Of a stretch of DNA of 64,000 nt, positions 55,171 through 63,130 are shown piece by piece. A program made the position numbers and the translations under genes. The notes under the pieces are model-generated. The model was not told the DNA's origin. It searched no databases and worked only from the letters and a program-made list of their open reading frames with translations. Position 1 is the stretch's first letter. Each line of letters begins with the position of its first letter. The stretch is from JAAELZ01 sp965209105 (GTDB lineage Bacteria; Pseudomonadota; Gammaproteobacteria; Arenicellales; Poriferihabitantaceae), in assembly GCA_965209105.1 (NCBI GenBank), contig CBDBQB010000039.1:284343-348342 (forward strand), written 5' to 3'.

Positions 55171-55482
55171 ATGGCAAGACGAAGCAAAGAACAGTGGCGA
55201 GAGTTGATTGCAAACCAGCAATCTAGTGGTTTGAGCGCAGTAGCTTATTGCAGACAGCATGGTATCAACCCAAAGTACTTTAGTACGCGTAAATCGCAGT
55301 TGCGAGATAACGCTGGAAATTTTGTGCGCGTTGCTCCAAACGTGAATCGCGTGGCATGCCCTGATGGTGGCCTCACCAAGACCCAAGCAAAGCAGCCGCG
55401 CATACGGGTGATTGATATTGAATTAGGCGATGCGCTAGATGTTCGGGCGTTAAGCCTGATGTTAGATCAAGTTCTATCGTGA
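55171..55482 (+). CDS. tnpA: IS66-family accessory protein TnpA
   Basis: Protein of 103 residues, the small helix-turn-helix TnpA of IS66 elements: SKEQWRELIANQQSSGLSAV, then AYCRQHGINPKYFSTRKSQL. It contains the family ending IDIELGDALDVRALSLMLDQ. It overlaps the GTG start of tnpB. The reading frame is intact, but without tnpC the element cannot transpose on its own. Confidence 0.88.
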   Translation: MARRSKEQWRELIANQQSSGLSAVAYCRQHGINPKYFSTRKSQLRDNAGNFVRVAPNVNRVACPDGGLTKTQAKQPRIRVIDIELGDALDVRALSLMLDQVLS

Positions 55483-55824
55483 GATGGTTGACTGACCTGC
55501 CACCGGTGTATCTGCATCGTGCACCCGTTGATTTTCGCAAGGCGGTGAACGGCCTAAGCGTGATAGTGGAACAAGAGACAAGTTTAAGCCTTACGCTGAT
55601 GGGCTGTTTGGTTTTGCAATAAAAGCAAAGACCGGTTGAAGATATTGTATTGGGATAAGACGGGTTTTGCCTTGTGGTATAAGCGTCTTGAAGCCGATAA
55701 ATTCAGATGGCCGCAACGGGGAGATGATATAACCATCACCATCAGTGCACAGCAGCTAAATTGTCTGCTCAATGGTCTATCGATAGAACCGCATAAAGCC
55801 TTGGTTTATAAGGCAGTAAATTAG
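55479..55824 (+). pseudogene. tnpB: IS66-family TnpB, frameshifted
   Basis: The first frame from GTG 55479 gives VYLHRAPVDFRKAVNGLSVI followed by VEQE, a typical TnpB start, and then closes early. The remainder is in another frame from about 55605 (SKDRLKILYWDKTGFALWYK, then RLEADKFRWP), ending at 55824. The break lies near 55590-55610. Confidence 0.85.
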
Positions 55825-55845
55825 CCAATCTGTTAAAATACGGGC

Positions 55846-56067
55846 ATGCAAAGTCATGCTGAATTAGAACAAGAAAACGATCAAATACGGCAGGTATTAT
55901 TGGCGCAGGAAGCGGATTATGAGGCCCAGTTAAAGGCCAAGGAAAGTACCTATTTAACCACCATTAAGGCTAAAGACAGTGCTTATCAAACAGCATTAAA
56001 GTCCAAAGACAGATATATAGAGCAACTTCAAGAAGCATTTAGGCAAGCACGATTTTCAGGTTGTTGA
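55846..56067 (+). pseudogene. tnpC: IS66-family transposase TnpC, N-terminal fragment
   Basis: The 73-codon open frame holds the N-terminal coiled coil of IS66 TnpC (YLTTIKAKDSAYQTALKSKD, then YIEQLQEAFRQAR). Family sequence stops at about 56053, where the opposite-strand IS982 remnant begins. The zinc and DDE domains are lost. Confidence 0.82.
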
Positions 56068-56593
56068 TATGGTTAGCGTCGATCTTGTTTATCCATTGAA
56101 TCATGGTCAAAGCAGTCACTTTTGATGATATTCGAGTAGAGAGCCCTGCAAAAGATTTAGCATAGTTTCGCCGAATCTTGAATTGATCACAGAGCTGTGA
56201 GTACAGCGTTTCAATTCGTTTTCTTGCCTTTCTGAGTGTCTTGATGAAAGGCTGGTAATCCAGTTGATTTCGCCTTTTAGGTGTCTCTAAAACGATGGCG
56301 TTTGAATCAAACAGATCTTGTTGGTACTGTCGACTCAAATATCCCCTGTCTGCAATTAACACGCAATCGCTAAATTGTTCTTTTATATCATTGAGATAGT
56401 GAATGTCGTGGACCGATGCTTGTGAGATATCAAAAGCTTGAAACACCCCCTGAACATTACAAACCGCATGAAATTTGTAGCCATAGTAAGTGGTTTTCTG
56501 TGCGGCACAATAACCGTAGTTGGGCGCAGTTTCAGGCGTTTCTCGACCAAACTTGGCGCGCCTTGCGCGAGAGAACGATGAAGGATACTTCAC
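56039..56593 (-). pseudogene. IS982-like transposase, C-terminal fragment
   Basis: The open frame of 184 codons keeps the core of an IS982-type DDE transposase: YGYCAAQKTTYYGYKFHAVC, DISQASVHDIHYLNDIKEQF, LIADRGYLSRQYQQDLF, TPKRRNQ and RIETLYSQLCDQFKI with the C-terminal Glu region. The N-terminal third is missing. Real family sequence probably begins at about 56550, where it abuts the IS630 remnant. Family assignment is from motif memory. Confidence 0.7.
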
Positions 56594-56838
56594 GCAAGGT
56601 ATTCCTGATCTTGGACAATTTGCGGGGACATCACGCGAAGCTGGTTAAGGCGTGGCTGGAAAGCCATAAAGATCGAATTGAGGTGTTTTTTCTGCCCTCA
56701 TATTCACCCGATATGAACCCAGATAAGTATCTGAATTGTGACCTGAAACAGGGCATTCGCGCGTCTTCACCCGCTCGCACTCAGGCACAATTTGAGAAGA
56801 AAAAGCGTCGGGTTTCACGGTGTAGACCTAATAGGTAA
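56578..56838 (+). pseudogene. IS630-family transposase, C-terminal fragment
   Basis: Part of a longer open frame that starts at 56416, but only the portion from about 56578 is transposase: KVFLILDNLRGHHAKLVKAW, LESHKDRIEVFFLPSYSPDM and NPDKYLNCDLKQGIRASSPA. These include the second Asp (DN) and the final catalytic region (normally PE, here PD-MNPDKYLN) of IS630/Tc1-type enzymes. The C-terminus after QAQFEK is out of frame or degraded. The upstream codons are the antisense of the IS982 fragment. Confidence 0.78.
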
Positions 56839-56901
56839 CTTGTTACAGTCAGGGCGAGAATGGCGGCGCATTATAGCGGTTTATTAGCGTAGTCACCACA
56901 T

Positions 56902-56919
56902 TAGTGATGAGTATCACTA
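56902..56919. promoter_or_regulatory. Perfect 7-bp palindrome upstream of the CRISPR operon
   Basis: TAGTGAT-GAGT-ATCACTA. No T-run follows, so it looks more like a dimer-binding operator than a terminator. It is 209 bp upstream of the cas6 start. Confidence 0.4.
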
Positions 56920-57064
56920 TGGATTTCTTAGGCATATTCAAGTAGTTGTGCAGACTTTCGTGTTTCAACTGCAGTTTCTAGGTACATGGGGGTGATGTAG
57001 AATGCGGCGAATCGCTCTTATATGCTCTGGCTGAGATGAAGAAGATAGTGCTTGAAGCATAACG

Positions 57065-57073
57065 TGCTATACT
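57065..57073 (+). promoter_or_regulatory. Possible extended -10 promoter for the cas operon
   Basis: TGCTATACT, an extended -10 box (TGnTATACT), lies 55 bp before the cas6 start. No good -35 is seen at 17 bp, consistent with extended -10 use but far from certain. Confidence 0.35.
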
Positions 57074-57127
57074 TTCTTGCGAGCTTAATTAAATAGGCTC
57101 TCAGCAACAGAACAATAGGATGTTGCA

Positions 57128-57937
57128 TTGGAAATAGAAAAGCATTGCTTTACGCTTGAAGCAGTCGATTCAATAAAATTACCAGAATACAAGGGCTCAA
57201 CGTTTCACGGAGGGTTTGGAAGGGCTTTGAATAAAATCTCTCCCACATGGTATGACTTTTTTTATAACCAGAGAAAGGATACGCCAAGCTTAACGCTCAA
57301 TCCCTATGTTATCCTGCCGCCGCTAGATTTAAATACTGAGTATTCATCGGGCGATGTTTTCCAGGTAAGCCTGACGCTATTTGGCGAAGCCACCCAACAC
57401 TATGCTATTTGCCACGCTGCGATTGAGTTTTTAGGGCTTCAATGTGGGCTAGGTTATGACAAGGGAAAGTTCAAGGTGGTTGATATTCAAACCAGCAAGC
57501 CAGCTTTGAAAGCCGCGCCAGATAAGCTTACGAAAATAACGCTCCAGTCTCCTACCCGACTTCGATTAAAACATCATAATAGATTAGTCAGAAAACCACC
57601 TGATTTTTCTATTCTTATCACTAGCATTATGAGGAGAGCTAATTCGCTATATGCACAGTATGGAAAGTGTCCGACTGATTTACCCAGCGAGGACACGCTT
57701 TTGCAACTGGCAAAGCACATAAAAATGACAGAACACACGCTTAAGTGGGATGACTGGGATCGTTTTTCAGGCGAACAAAAAAAATGGATGAAATTCGGCG
57801 GCTTGGTTGGTGATATTACTTATCAGGGTGATCTTGCCCCCTTTTATGAATTGCTGCAATTAGGAGAATGGATATACATTGGCGGGAAGACTAGCTTTGG
57901 ACTGGGGAAATATAAAATGGAAATGAGTAATGGATAA
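57128..57937 (+). CDS. cas6: CRISPR pre-crRNA processing endoribonuclease Cas6
   Basis: Protein of 269 residues from TTG 57128, with AGGA 7 bases upstream. It is a RAMP-superfamily Cas6 of the PF10040/COG5551 type. The C-terminal signature is clear: DDWDRFSGEQKKWMKFGGLV, then GDITYQGDLAPFYELLQLGE, and the Gly-rich loop WIYIGGKTSFGLGKYKMEM. The N-terminal RAMP part has YKGSTFHGGFGRALNKISP, like the 'LRGAFG' element of related proteins. It cleaves repeat RNA to make guides. It overlaps the next gene by 8 bp and is first in the operon. Codon use looks more AT-rich than the housekeeping genes, fitting an acquired module. Confidence 0.9.
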   Translation: MEIEKHCFTLEAVDSIKLPEYKGSTFHGGFGRALNKISPTWYDFFYNQRKDTPSLTLNPYVILPPLDLNTEYSSGDVFQVSLTLFGEATQHYAICHAAIEFLGLQCGLGYDKGKFKVVDIQTSKPALKAAPDKLTKITLQSPTRLRLKHHNRLVRKPPDFSILITSIMRRANSLYAQYGKCPTDLPSEDTLLQLAKHIKMTEHTLKWDDWDRFSGEQKKWMKFGGLVGDITYQGDLAPFYELLQLGEWIYIGGKTSFGLGKYKMEMSNG

Positions 57938-59897
57938 TACAAAATATCGAGAACTCGACGATCTGTCCTGGTATTTATTGGCAGAAGACGAAGATTTCAC
58001 ATTAACTGATTGCGTCGAAAAGCCTTGCATAGTTTTCTGGCACAAGGCTGGCGAGTCTAAACTGATTTGCAGAATCAATGTATTCTGCCCAATCAATAAG
58101 ACCCCACTCATAAGCGAATTAGTTCCATTTTTATCTGTATACGCTGATTGCGATTTTATTTCCAAACAACAAAGCCCTTGTTATCACTCAAGTTTGCAAG
58201 TTACCCCCTCAAATGAACATGGAAATGAGGGGGTACAACTTGTAATCAGTGAGCTATTCTCCACGCTATTGATCACTGGCCGCCCTCTTCGGTTTTACAA
58301 TTGCACATTTTATTTACCTCTCGACTTGTTACTGGATTCTGAGATAGCAATGACAAGTAATTCGGCTAAATATGCCTTCAAAGAAGGTAGCCGAATTGAG
58401 CGATACAAAGTCCAACCTCCATCTTCCCTACTGAATTTGGATAAAGGGACTGACGATGAAGATCGGATCGCACACGCGCAAGCTCACGAATTTTTCTTTA
58501 CTCATATCGAAGACCAACTATTTGAAACAGATAACTGCCAAGAGAGTAAAAATATTAAGCCCATCATCCATCGCAGATTAAGACATGACACCCTCGAAAG
58601 CCTGTCTATAAGCCTTCAAGATGAAAATAGAACCACGTCTGCGCAAGTTAAAGATGTATCGATGTATGAGTACTACAATGGAATGTTGTTACTTGGTATT
58701 CAAGTGGCTCTCCCAATGAATAATGCTCTGTTGTCAGCTCAGGATGATGATTTGTGGTGGGAGCCTTTAATCTATTCAAAGAGTGAGGTTTGGGAAACCT
58801 TGGAGATTCTGCAAGTTGAATATTGGTTACGTTATACAAAGCTAGCGCGTATTTTATATGCCAATTTTTTTGAGCAACTGAAAGAGTTTAAGATCGCTCC
58901 AGTATGGCTCTGTAGTGATTGTAAGCCAATTGAAAACACCTCACTCAAAGCACCTTTCTCCTCAATTGTTCTTTATTTTATTAGTGAATTTCTAGACATC
59001 GGAAACGGCGAGCTCGTACGAGATAAACGCCTAAAACAAATAGCTGATGAACGAATGTTTGTTCATGTAACCTATGCACTTATGGGAAATATCCCGAAGT
59101 TATACACGCCTGCTTATAAGCAATTTGAAAGGCTATTTTGCTATGCTTTGTATGTCGATCAGCGTACTGATGGTTATGCGGCTGCTGAAGAGTGGCCTTA
59201 TGACAAAGAGTACATTCAGTCTTTGATGGAAAGCCAAACAATAAAGCGTTGGCAAAGTATCAGTAACCTTTCCGGTTATACCGACTATTCAACCGTATTT
59301 ATGGGCTTTGGTAGCTTTTTTCAAAATCCAGTTTCATCTGTTCATGTGCCTTATATTTACGCAAAAATTCAAATACAGGTATTGTTTTACAAGCTCACCT
59401 TGCAACACCTAGATAGGTGCATATCACGTGCGACCAGTAAATTAATAAAGCGTAAAGCAAGGTCGAACGAATTTAGTCAATTACGGCTAGGCTTAATCAA
59501 TTTCACAAATAACTACTGGTTCCGGGAGCTCACCCCACAAATCCAGGGGAAGGAGATCACAGTAAAAATGATGCAGCAACAAGGATTAGACGAACGGTAT
59601 GCCTTGATAAAAGACAAACTGGAGAGGGCCAGTGACTACTCAACTACTCTAAAGGATTTCTGGTTGCAGGAAAAAGCAGTATTTGTTGGATGGGTCGCAG
59701 CTATTTTTGCGTTATTGACATTTTCACCCCCGATTTTCGATGCGATTTTCGATAGTACTGACTATGCAGGAGGTTCCATTGCGGCTGTAGTTATTATTTT
59801 CGCAACAATAATTGGGTTTGCCGTATGGAAGCTAGTTAATAACCTTTACAGTTTGTTTAAAAACAAGGTAACAAAAGATGAATGCACCAAAACGTAA
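57930..59897 (+). CDS. Predicted membrane effector, CorA-like architecture, type III CRISPR-linked
   Basis: Protein of 655 residues, no family assigned with certainty. Residues 1-570 are soluble, with mixed N-terminal structure and, from about residue 225, mainly helices (for example VWETLEILQVEYWLRYTKLA, RISRATSK-type basic helices, and DERYALIKDKLERASDYSTT before the membrane). Two hydrophobic helices close the chain: about 583-603 (AVFVGWVAAIFALLTF) and 614-636 (SIAAVVIIFATIIGFAVW), joined by a short acidic loop and followed by a charged tail. A large cytoplasmic helical domain ending in a helical hairpin is the CorA plan, and CorA-like proteins are known type III ancillary effectors. The CorA GMN motif is absent. 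Overlaps with cas6 (8 bp) and cas10 (20 bp) argue it is an integral part of the system. Confidence 0.6.
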   Translation: MDNTKYRELDDLSWYLLAEDEDFTLTDCVEKPCIVFWHKAGESKLICRINVFCPINKTPLISELVPFLSVYADCDFISKQQSPCYHSSLQVTPSNEHGNEGVQLVISELFSTLLITGRPLRFYNCTFYLPLDLLLDSEIAMTSNSAKYAFKEGSRIERYKVQPPSSLLNLDKGTDDEDRIAHAQAHEFFFTHIEDQLFETDNCQESKNIKPIIHRRLRHDTLESLSISLQDENRTTSAQVKDVSMYEYYNGMLLLGIQVALPMNNALLSAQDDDLWWEPLIYSKSEVWETLEILQVEYWLRYTKLARILYANFFEQLKEFKIAPVWLCSDCKPIENTSLKAPFSSIVLYFISEFLDIGNGELVRDKRLKQIADERMFVHVTYALMGNIPKLYTPAYKQFERLFCYALYVDQRTDGYAAAEEWPYDKEYIQSLMESQTIKRWQSISNLSGYTDYSTVFMGFGSFFQNPVSSVHVPYIYAKIQIQVLFYKLTLQHLDRCISRATSKLIKRKARSNEFSQLRLGLINFTNNYWFRELTPQIQGKEITVKMMQQQGLDERYALIKDKLERASDYSTTLKDFWLQEKAVFVGWVAAIFALLTFSPPIFDAIFDSTDYAGGSIAAVVIIFATIIGFAVWKLVNNLYSLFKNKVTKDECTKT

Positions 59898-61365
59898 GTA
59901 CTTACTCCGGCTGGAGGGTGTAAATCTTTCAAATGTGTTGGACGATACCCCTGAAATAAGTGTGAGAAGAGGTGCCAGCCTAATGTTAAGACAAGCTGTT
60001 ATCGATATTGCAGCTATAGATTCCGATTTAGTCGTGATTTCAACAGGCGCATCAATTGGTTTATACGAATTTAAAAGCGATTCTGATAATTTGATGAAAC
60101 AAAAAGTTTCTCAGGCACTTAACGAGAACTATCCCCACCTCACTTTTGTTGTAGATACCATACCCTTTGAAGATGATTTCAGAGATGCACACGAAAAGTT
60201 AATAACGAGGAACCGTTATCACCAGTTCCTTCAGTCAACTATCGTACCACCGATTTCAGATAGTAACGCTGAGACATGTTGCGACAAGGATTTTCTACGA
60301 CCTGCTGTTGAGTCTCTCCAAAAAGGAAGTACCAAGTATCGAGTTTCCAAAAGTGTTTTTGATCGTTTCAAGTACGGTCAAAAGCAGCGGCAGCAATTTT
60401 ATGAAAATGAGTTGAAAACCGACGAAAATAAGTACCCTGTTAAGAAGTATTCATTTACCAATGACCTCGAGGACATAGCTCGATCAAGCGGGCTTCAAGA
60501 TTATGGAAACTTGAATGACAAGATGGCCGTGATCTATCTGGACGGCAACGGATTCGGAAAAATACAATCAAGATGCAATACCCCAGATGAGTTACGCATT
60601 TTTGATACAACTAACCAAAGTTACCGCAGAGATTTTTTATATAAGCTACTAGCGAAATTTGCTCTTGAAAATATTGACCACAATATCCTAATGGAAACGC
60701 TCTTGTGGGGTGGAGATGAAATGCTTTTTGTGGTTCCAGCTTGGAAAGGTATGGAAACAATTCAGTTTTTCTACGAGATAAGTCACAACTGGCAACATGA
60801 CGGCACTCCATTAACCCATGCAGGAGGTATCGTATTTTGCCACTATAAAACCCCAATATCGCAAGTTATTCGAACTGCCAAAGCTTTGGCAGAAACAGTA
60901 AAAACAGTTAGCCGGAATACCAATAAATTTGAGTATCTAGTGCTCGAATCAATTGATTACCCGACTCAGTCACTGAATGACTTTTGGAATTTACGTTATG
61001 GTAAACGTACTAAACAGCAAGTGCCGTCCCTCAAGCCAGCAACCCAAAACTGGCAAAAACTTATTCCAGAATTGGCTCAGTCTCTGGAACAACTTCCTAG
61101 AGGTGCGATTTATGACATTGGCAAATACTGGGTAGAACATTGGCAAAAATCGCCAGACAGCGAAACACTTGCCGATCGGATAACACGATTCAAAGAAGTA
61201 AATGAAGTGGCATACAACAAACTGTTCGCTGATGTATTTCCCTATTTAGTAGATACGATGCTCGACAAAACCATTCGCGAGCAACACAACAATCCTGGTT
61301 GGCTCCATTTAGTCGAGTTATGGGATTATCTTGCACCAACAAACTCTATAGGCGGAGGAAAATAA
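59878..61365 (+). CDS. cas10: Small Cas10 lacking the HD domain, with GGDE palm motif
   Basis: Protein of 495 residues, about half the usual Cas10 length. There is no N-terminal HD nuclease domain: the chain starts directly in a first palm-like segment (SVRRGASLMLRQAVIDIAAI, then VVISTGASIGLYEF). Cys134 and Cys135 may be a remnant of the zinc region. The second palm carries AVIYLDGNGFGKIQ (Asp222) and LLWGGDEMLFVVPAW (residues 275-289) with Gly-Gly-Asp280-Glu281 in place of GGDD, then GGIVFCHYKTPISQVIRTAK. The C-terminal helical part runs from about 370. Its role would be to synthesise a nucleotide second messenger on target RNA binding. HD-less Cas10 is typical of subtype III-D. Confidence 0.82.
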   Translation: MNAPKRKYLLRLEGVNLSNVLDDTPEISVRRGASLMLRQAVIDIAAIDSDLVVISTGASIGLYEFKSDSDNLMKQKVSQALNENYPHLTFVVDTIPFEDDFRDAHEKLITRNRYHQFLQSTIVPPISDSNAETCCDKDFLRPAVESLQKGSTKYRVSKSVFDRFKYGQKQRQQFYENELKTDENKYPVKKYSFTNDLEDIARSSGLQDYGNLNDKMAVIYLDGNGFGKIQSRCNTPDELRIFDTTNQSYRRDFLYKLLAKFALENIDHNILMETLLWGGDEMLFVVPAWKGMETIQFFYEISHNWQHDGTPLTHAGGIVFCHYKTPISQVIRTAKALAETVKTVSRNTNKFEYLVLESIDYPTQSLNDFWNLRYGKRTKQQVPSLKPATQNWQKLIPELAQSLEQLPRGAIYDIGKYWVEHWQKSPDSETLADRITRFKEVNEVAYNKLFADVFPYLVDTMLDKTIREQHNNPGWLHLVELWDYLAPTNSIGGGK

Positions 61366-61366
61366 T

Positions 61367-63130
61367 ATGGATTTACGGTATAAAGTCACACTCCGAATCA
61401 AAGCGCCTATTTTGACGCAGGCAAGCGGTTCGATTGGTTTCGGACTCGATACAGCGACGCTACGCGACAATAAGGAAAGGCCGGTTCTGACTGGTTCTTT
61501 GATTCGCGGCAATATACGCCATGCTTGGCAAGATTTGCAGGACATAACGGGCATGCCTTACCAGTCAGACATTGACAAATGGTTAGGTACGCCAGCAGAT
61601 GGCAAAGAACAAAAGCCTCAGCGAGCTGCATTGGTGTTCTCTGAACATTGGGTTGATGAAAGCTGGGGGAGCCGCGACAAAATAGGTAAACGTTTTCGTA
61701 TCGCCATTGACGAATCAACAGGAGCAGTTAAAACGGGAGCTTTACAGGTAATCGAAAGCCCTTACCAGGTTGGTGAAGAACCTCAATTCACAGGTTATAT
61801 TTATGCTGTAGTTCCATCAGATAAAGCGAAAGATTTAAAAGTTTGGTTAGAACGCGCACTTCAGTTGATCCCTGCGTTGGGAGCCTTAAAAACTACTGGA
61901 TTTGGGAAATTGCTTGAAGCAAGTGTAGAAGAATGCAACCCTCAAAAGGTTGATGCAAGCTCAAGCGTGAAACCCACTGCAGGTCTGTCAGACTTAACAA
62001 TGCTTGGTTTAAGAATTAAGCCTGCTTCGCCATTTTGTTTCGCCAAGCCCGCTATAGGCGAAAACAACCATTTTGAGGCTGAGCAACACATTCCTGCAGC
62101 AGCAATTGTCGCCGCTATTGCAGATCGTATCGGGCATGACAAGAATTTGTTCGGCACTCTAAACAAGCACCTAAGCAGCCTACATTTTACGCATGCTCGC
62201 CCTGTTCAAACAGGAGCGAACAAGCGACCAATTGATTTGCCATTAACACTAGTATGTTGTAATAGTCGCTTTCACGAAATTACTAATGCCGAAGCGATAT
62301 TGATAAGTGGTAAAGCTCCGGCATTTATTACCGACTGGAAAGAAGAACAATTCACTCAAGCTCGGCAACTTATCAATCCGTTGCCAAATCCTGAATCAAG
62401 CGCAGCGCCGGCAGTTCAACTTAATATTCGAACTGCGATTCGACGTGAGACGGGAACAGCTGAAGACCAGCACCTATTCAGCATGGAAACAGTGATTCCA
62501 GACGGCTTCGACTGGCTAAGCAATGTCAGCTTGGGCAAGATTCCAGCAAGTCAGCGAGAAGAAGTGGCTGATCAATTAATTACATTATTCCAACGACCGT
62601 TATGCAGGTTGGGGAAAACTAAGGTACAAGCAACCGGATTACTCGAAAAGGCTTACCAATACACAGTTCCTGAGCAACCAGTTAATACCAAAAAACTCAC
62701 AATCTACCTTCAATCTCCGGCCAGGTTACTACCAACCGGATTTCAGAGTACTGGCACTAATAGTGGCGAGTTATTGCATACGGCCTATCAAGAGGCATGG
62801 AATGAACTATCGAACAACAGTCTTACATTAGACTGCTTTTTTGCACATCAAAAGTTAGAAGGTGGAGATCACTGGTGGAAACGCTTTCGCAGGCAGGAAA
62901 AGGGCTATCACCCCGAGATATTCACCCGTGAGGGCAGTGTGTTCATATTTGATATCAGCGACCCTGAAAAGGCACACCCGTTGATCAACGAATGGCGACA
63001 GCAAGGTTTACCTCAGCTTAAAAACACACCAGGTGCCGAATATTGGGAAGATAACCCCTGGATTGCGGCCAACGGTTATGGGGAGATCGCTACAAATTTA
63101 GTTTTAGATGGGAGGCTACATAGTGAGTGA
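61367..63130 (+). CDS. RAMP fusion: Cas7 (Csm3-like) with a Csx10/Cas5-like part
   Basis: Protein of 587 residues with more than one RAMP module. The first (about 1-190) is Csm3-like: GFGLDTATLRDNKERPVLTG then SLIRGNIRHAW, with Asp28 in the position of the Csm3 RNA-cleaving Asp, FRIAIDESTGAVKTGALQVI and the glycine loop LGALKTTGFGKLLE. The later part (about 205-587) has FCFAKPAIGENNHFEAEQHI then PAAAIVAAIADRIG and two further sheet regions, ending WIAANGYGEIATNLVLDG, a Csx10/Cas5-like terminal loop. GGAGGAAAATAAT before ATG 61367 is a strong ribosome site. It probably forms part of the crRNA backbone and cap of the effector. Confidence 0.72.
   Translation: MDLRYKVTLRIKAPILTQASGSIGFGLDTATLRDNKERPVLTGSLIRGNIRHAWQDLQDITGMPYQSDIDKWLGTPADGKEQKPQRAALVFSEHWVDESWGSRDKIGKRFRIAIDESTGAVKTGALQVIESPYQVGEEPQFTGYIYAVVPSDKAKDLKVWLERALQLIPALGALKTTGFGKLLEASVEECNPQKVDASSSVKPTAGLSDLTMLGLRIKPASPFCFAKPAIGENNHFEAEQHIPAAAIVAAIADRIGHDKNLFGTLNKHLSSLHFTHARPVQTGANKRPIDLPLTLVCCNSRFHEITNAEAILISGKAPAFITDWKEEQFTQARQLINPLPNPESSAAPAVQLNIRTAIRRETGTAEDQHLFSMETVIPDGFDWLSNVSLGKIPASQREEVADQLITLFQRPLCRLGKTKVQATGLLEKAYQYTVPEQPVNTKKLTIYLQSPARLLPTGFQSTGTNSGELLHTAYQEAWNELSNNSLTLDCFFAHQKLEGGDHWWKRFRRQEKGYHPEIFTREGSVFIFDISDPEKAHPLINEWRQQGLPQLKNTPGAEYWEDNPWIAANGYGEIATNLVLDGRLHSE

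Larger units (their letters stand above)
55094..56053 (+). mobile_element. IS66-family element, left part, nested in the first
   Basis: Starts GTAAGCGCCGAGTAAACGGC, a typical IS66 terminal repeat. It contains tnpA, a broken tnpB and the beginning of tnpC in the standard order. It is cut at about 56053, where IS982-like sequence starts in the opposite direction. No right end is present. Confidence 0.82.

Noticed and set aside
56416..56577. 5' part of the plus-strand frame that runs into the IS630 fragment
   Set aside because: It is the antisense of the IS982 fragment; transposase similarity starts only at about 56578.
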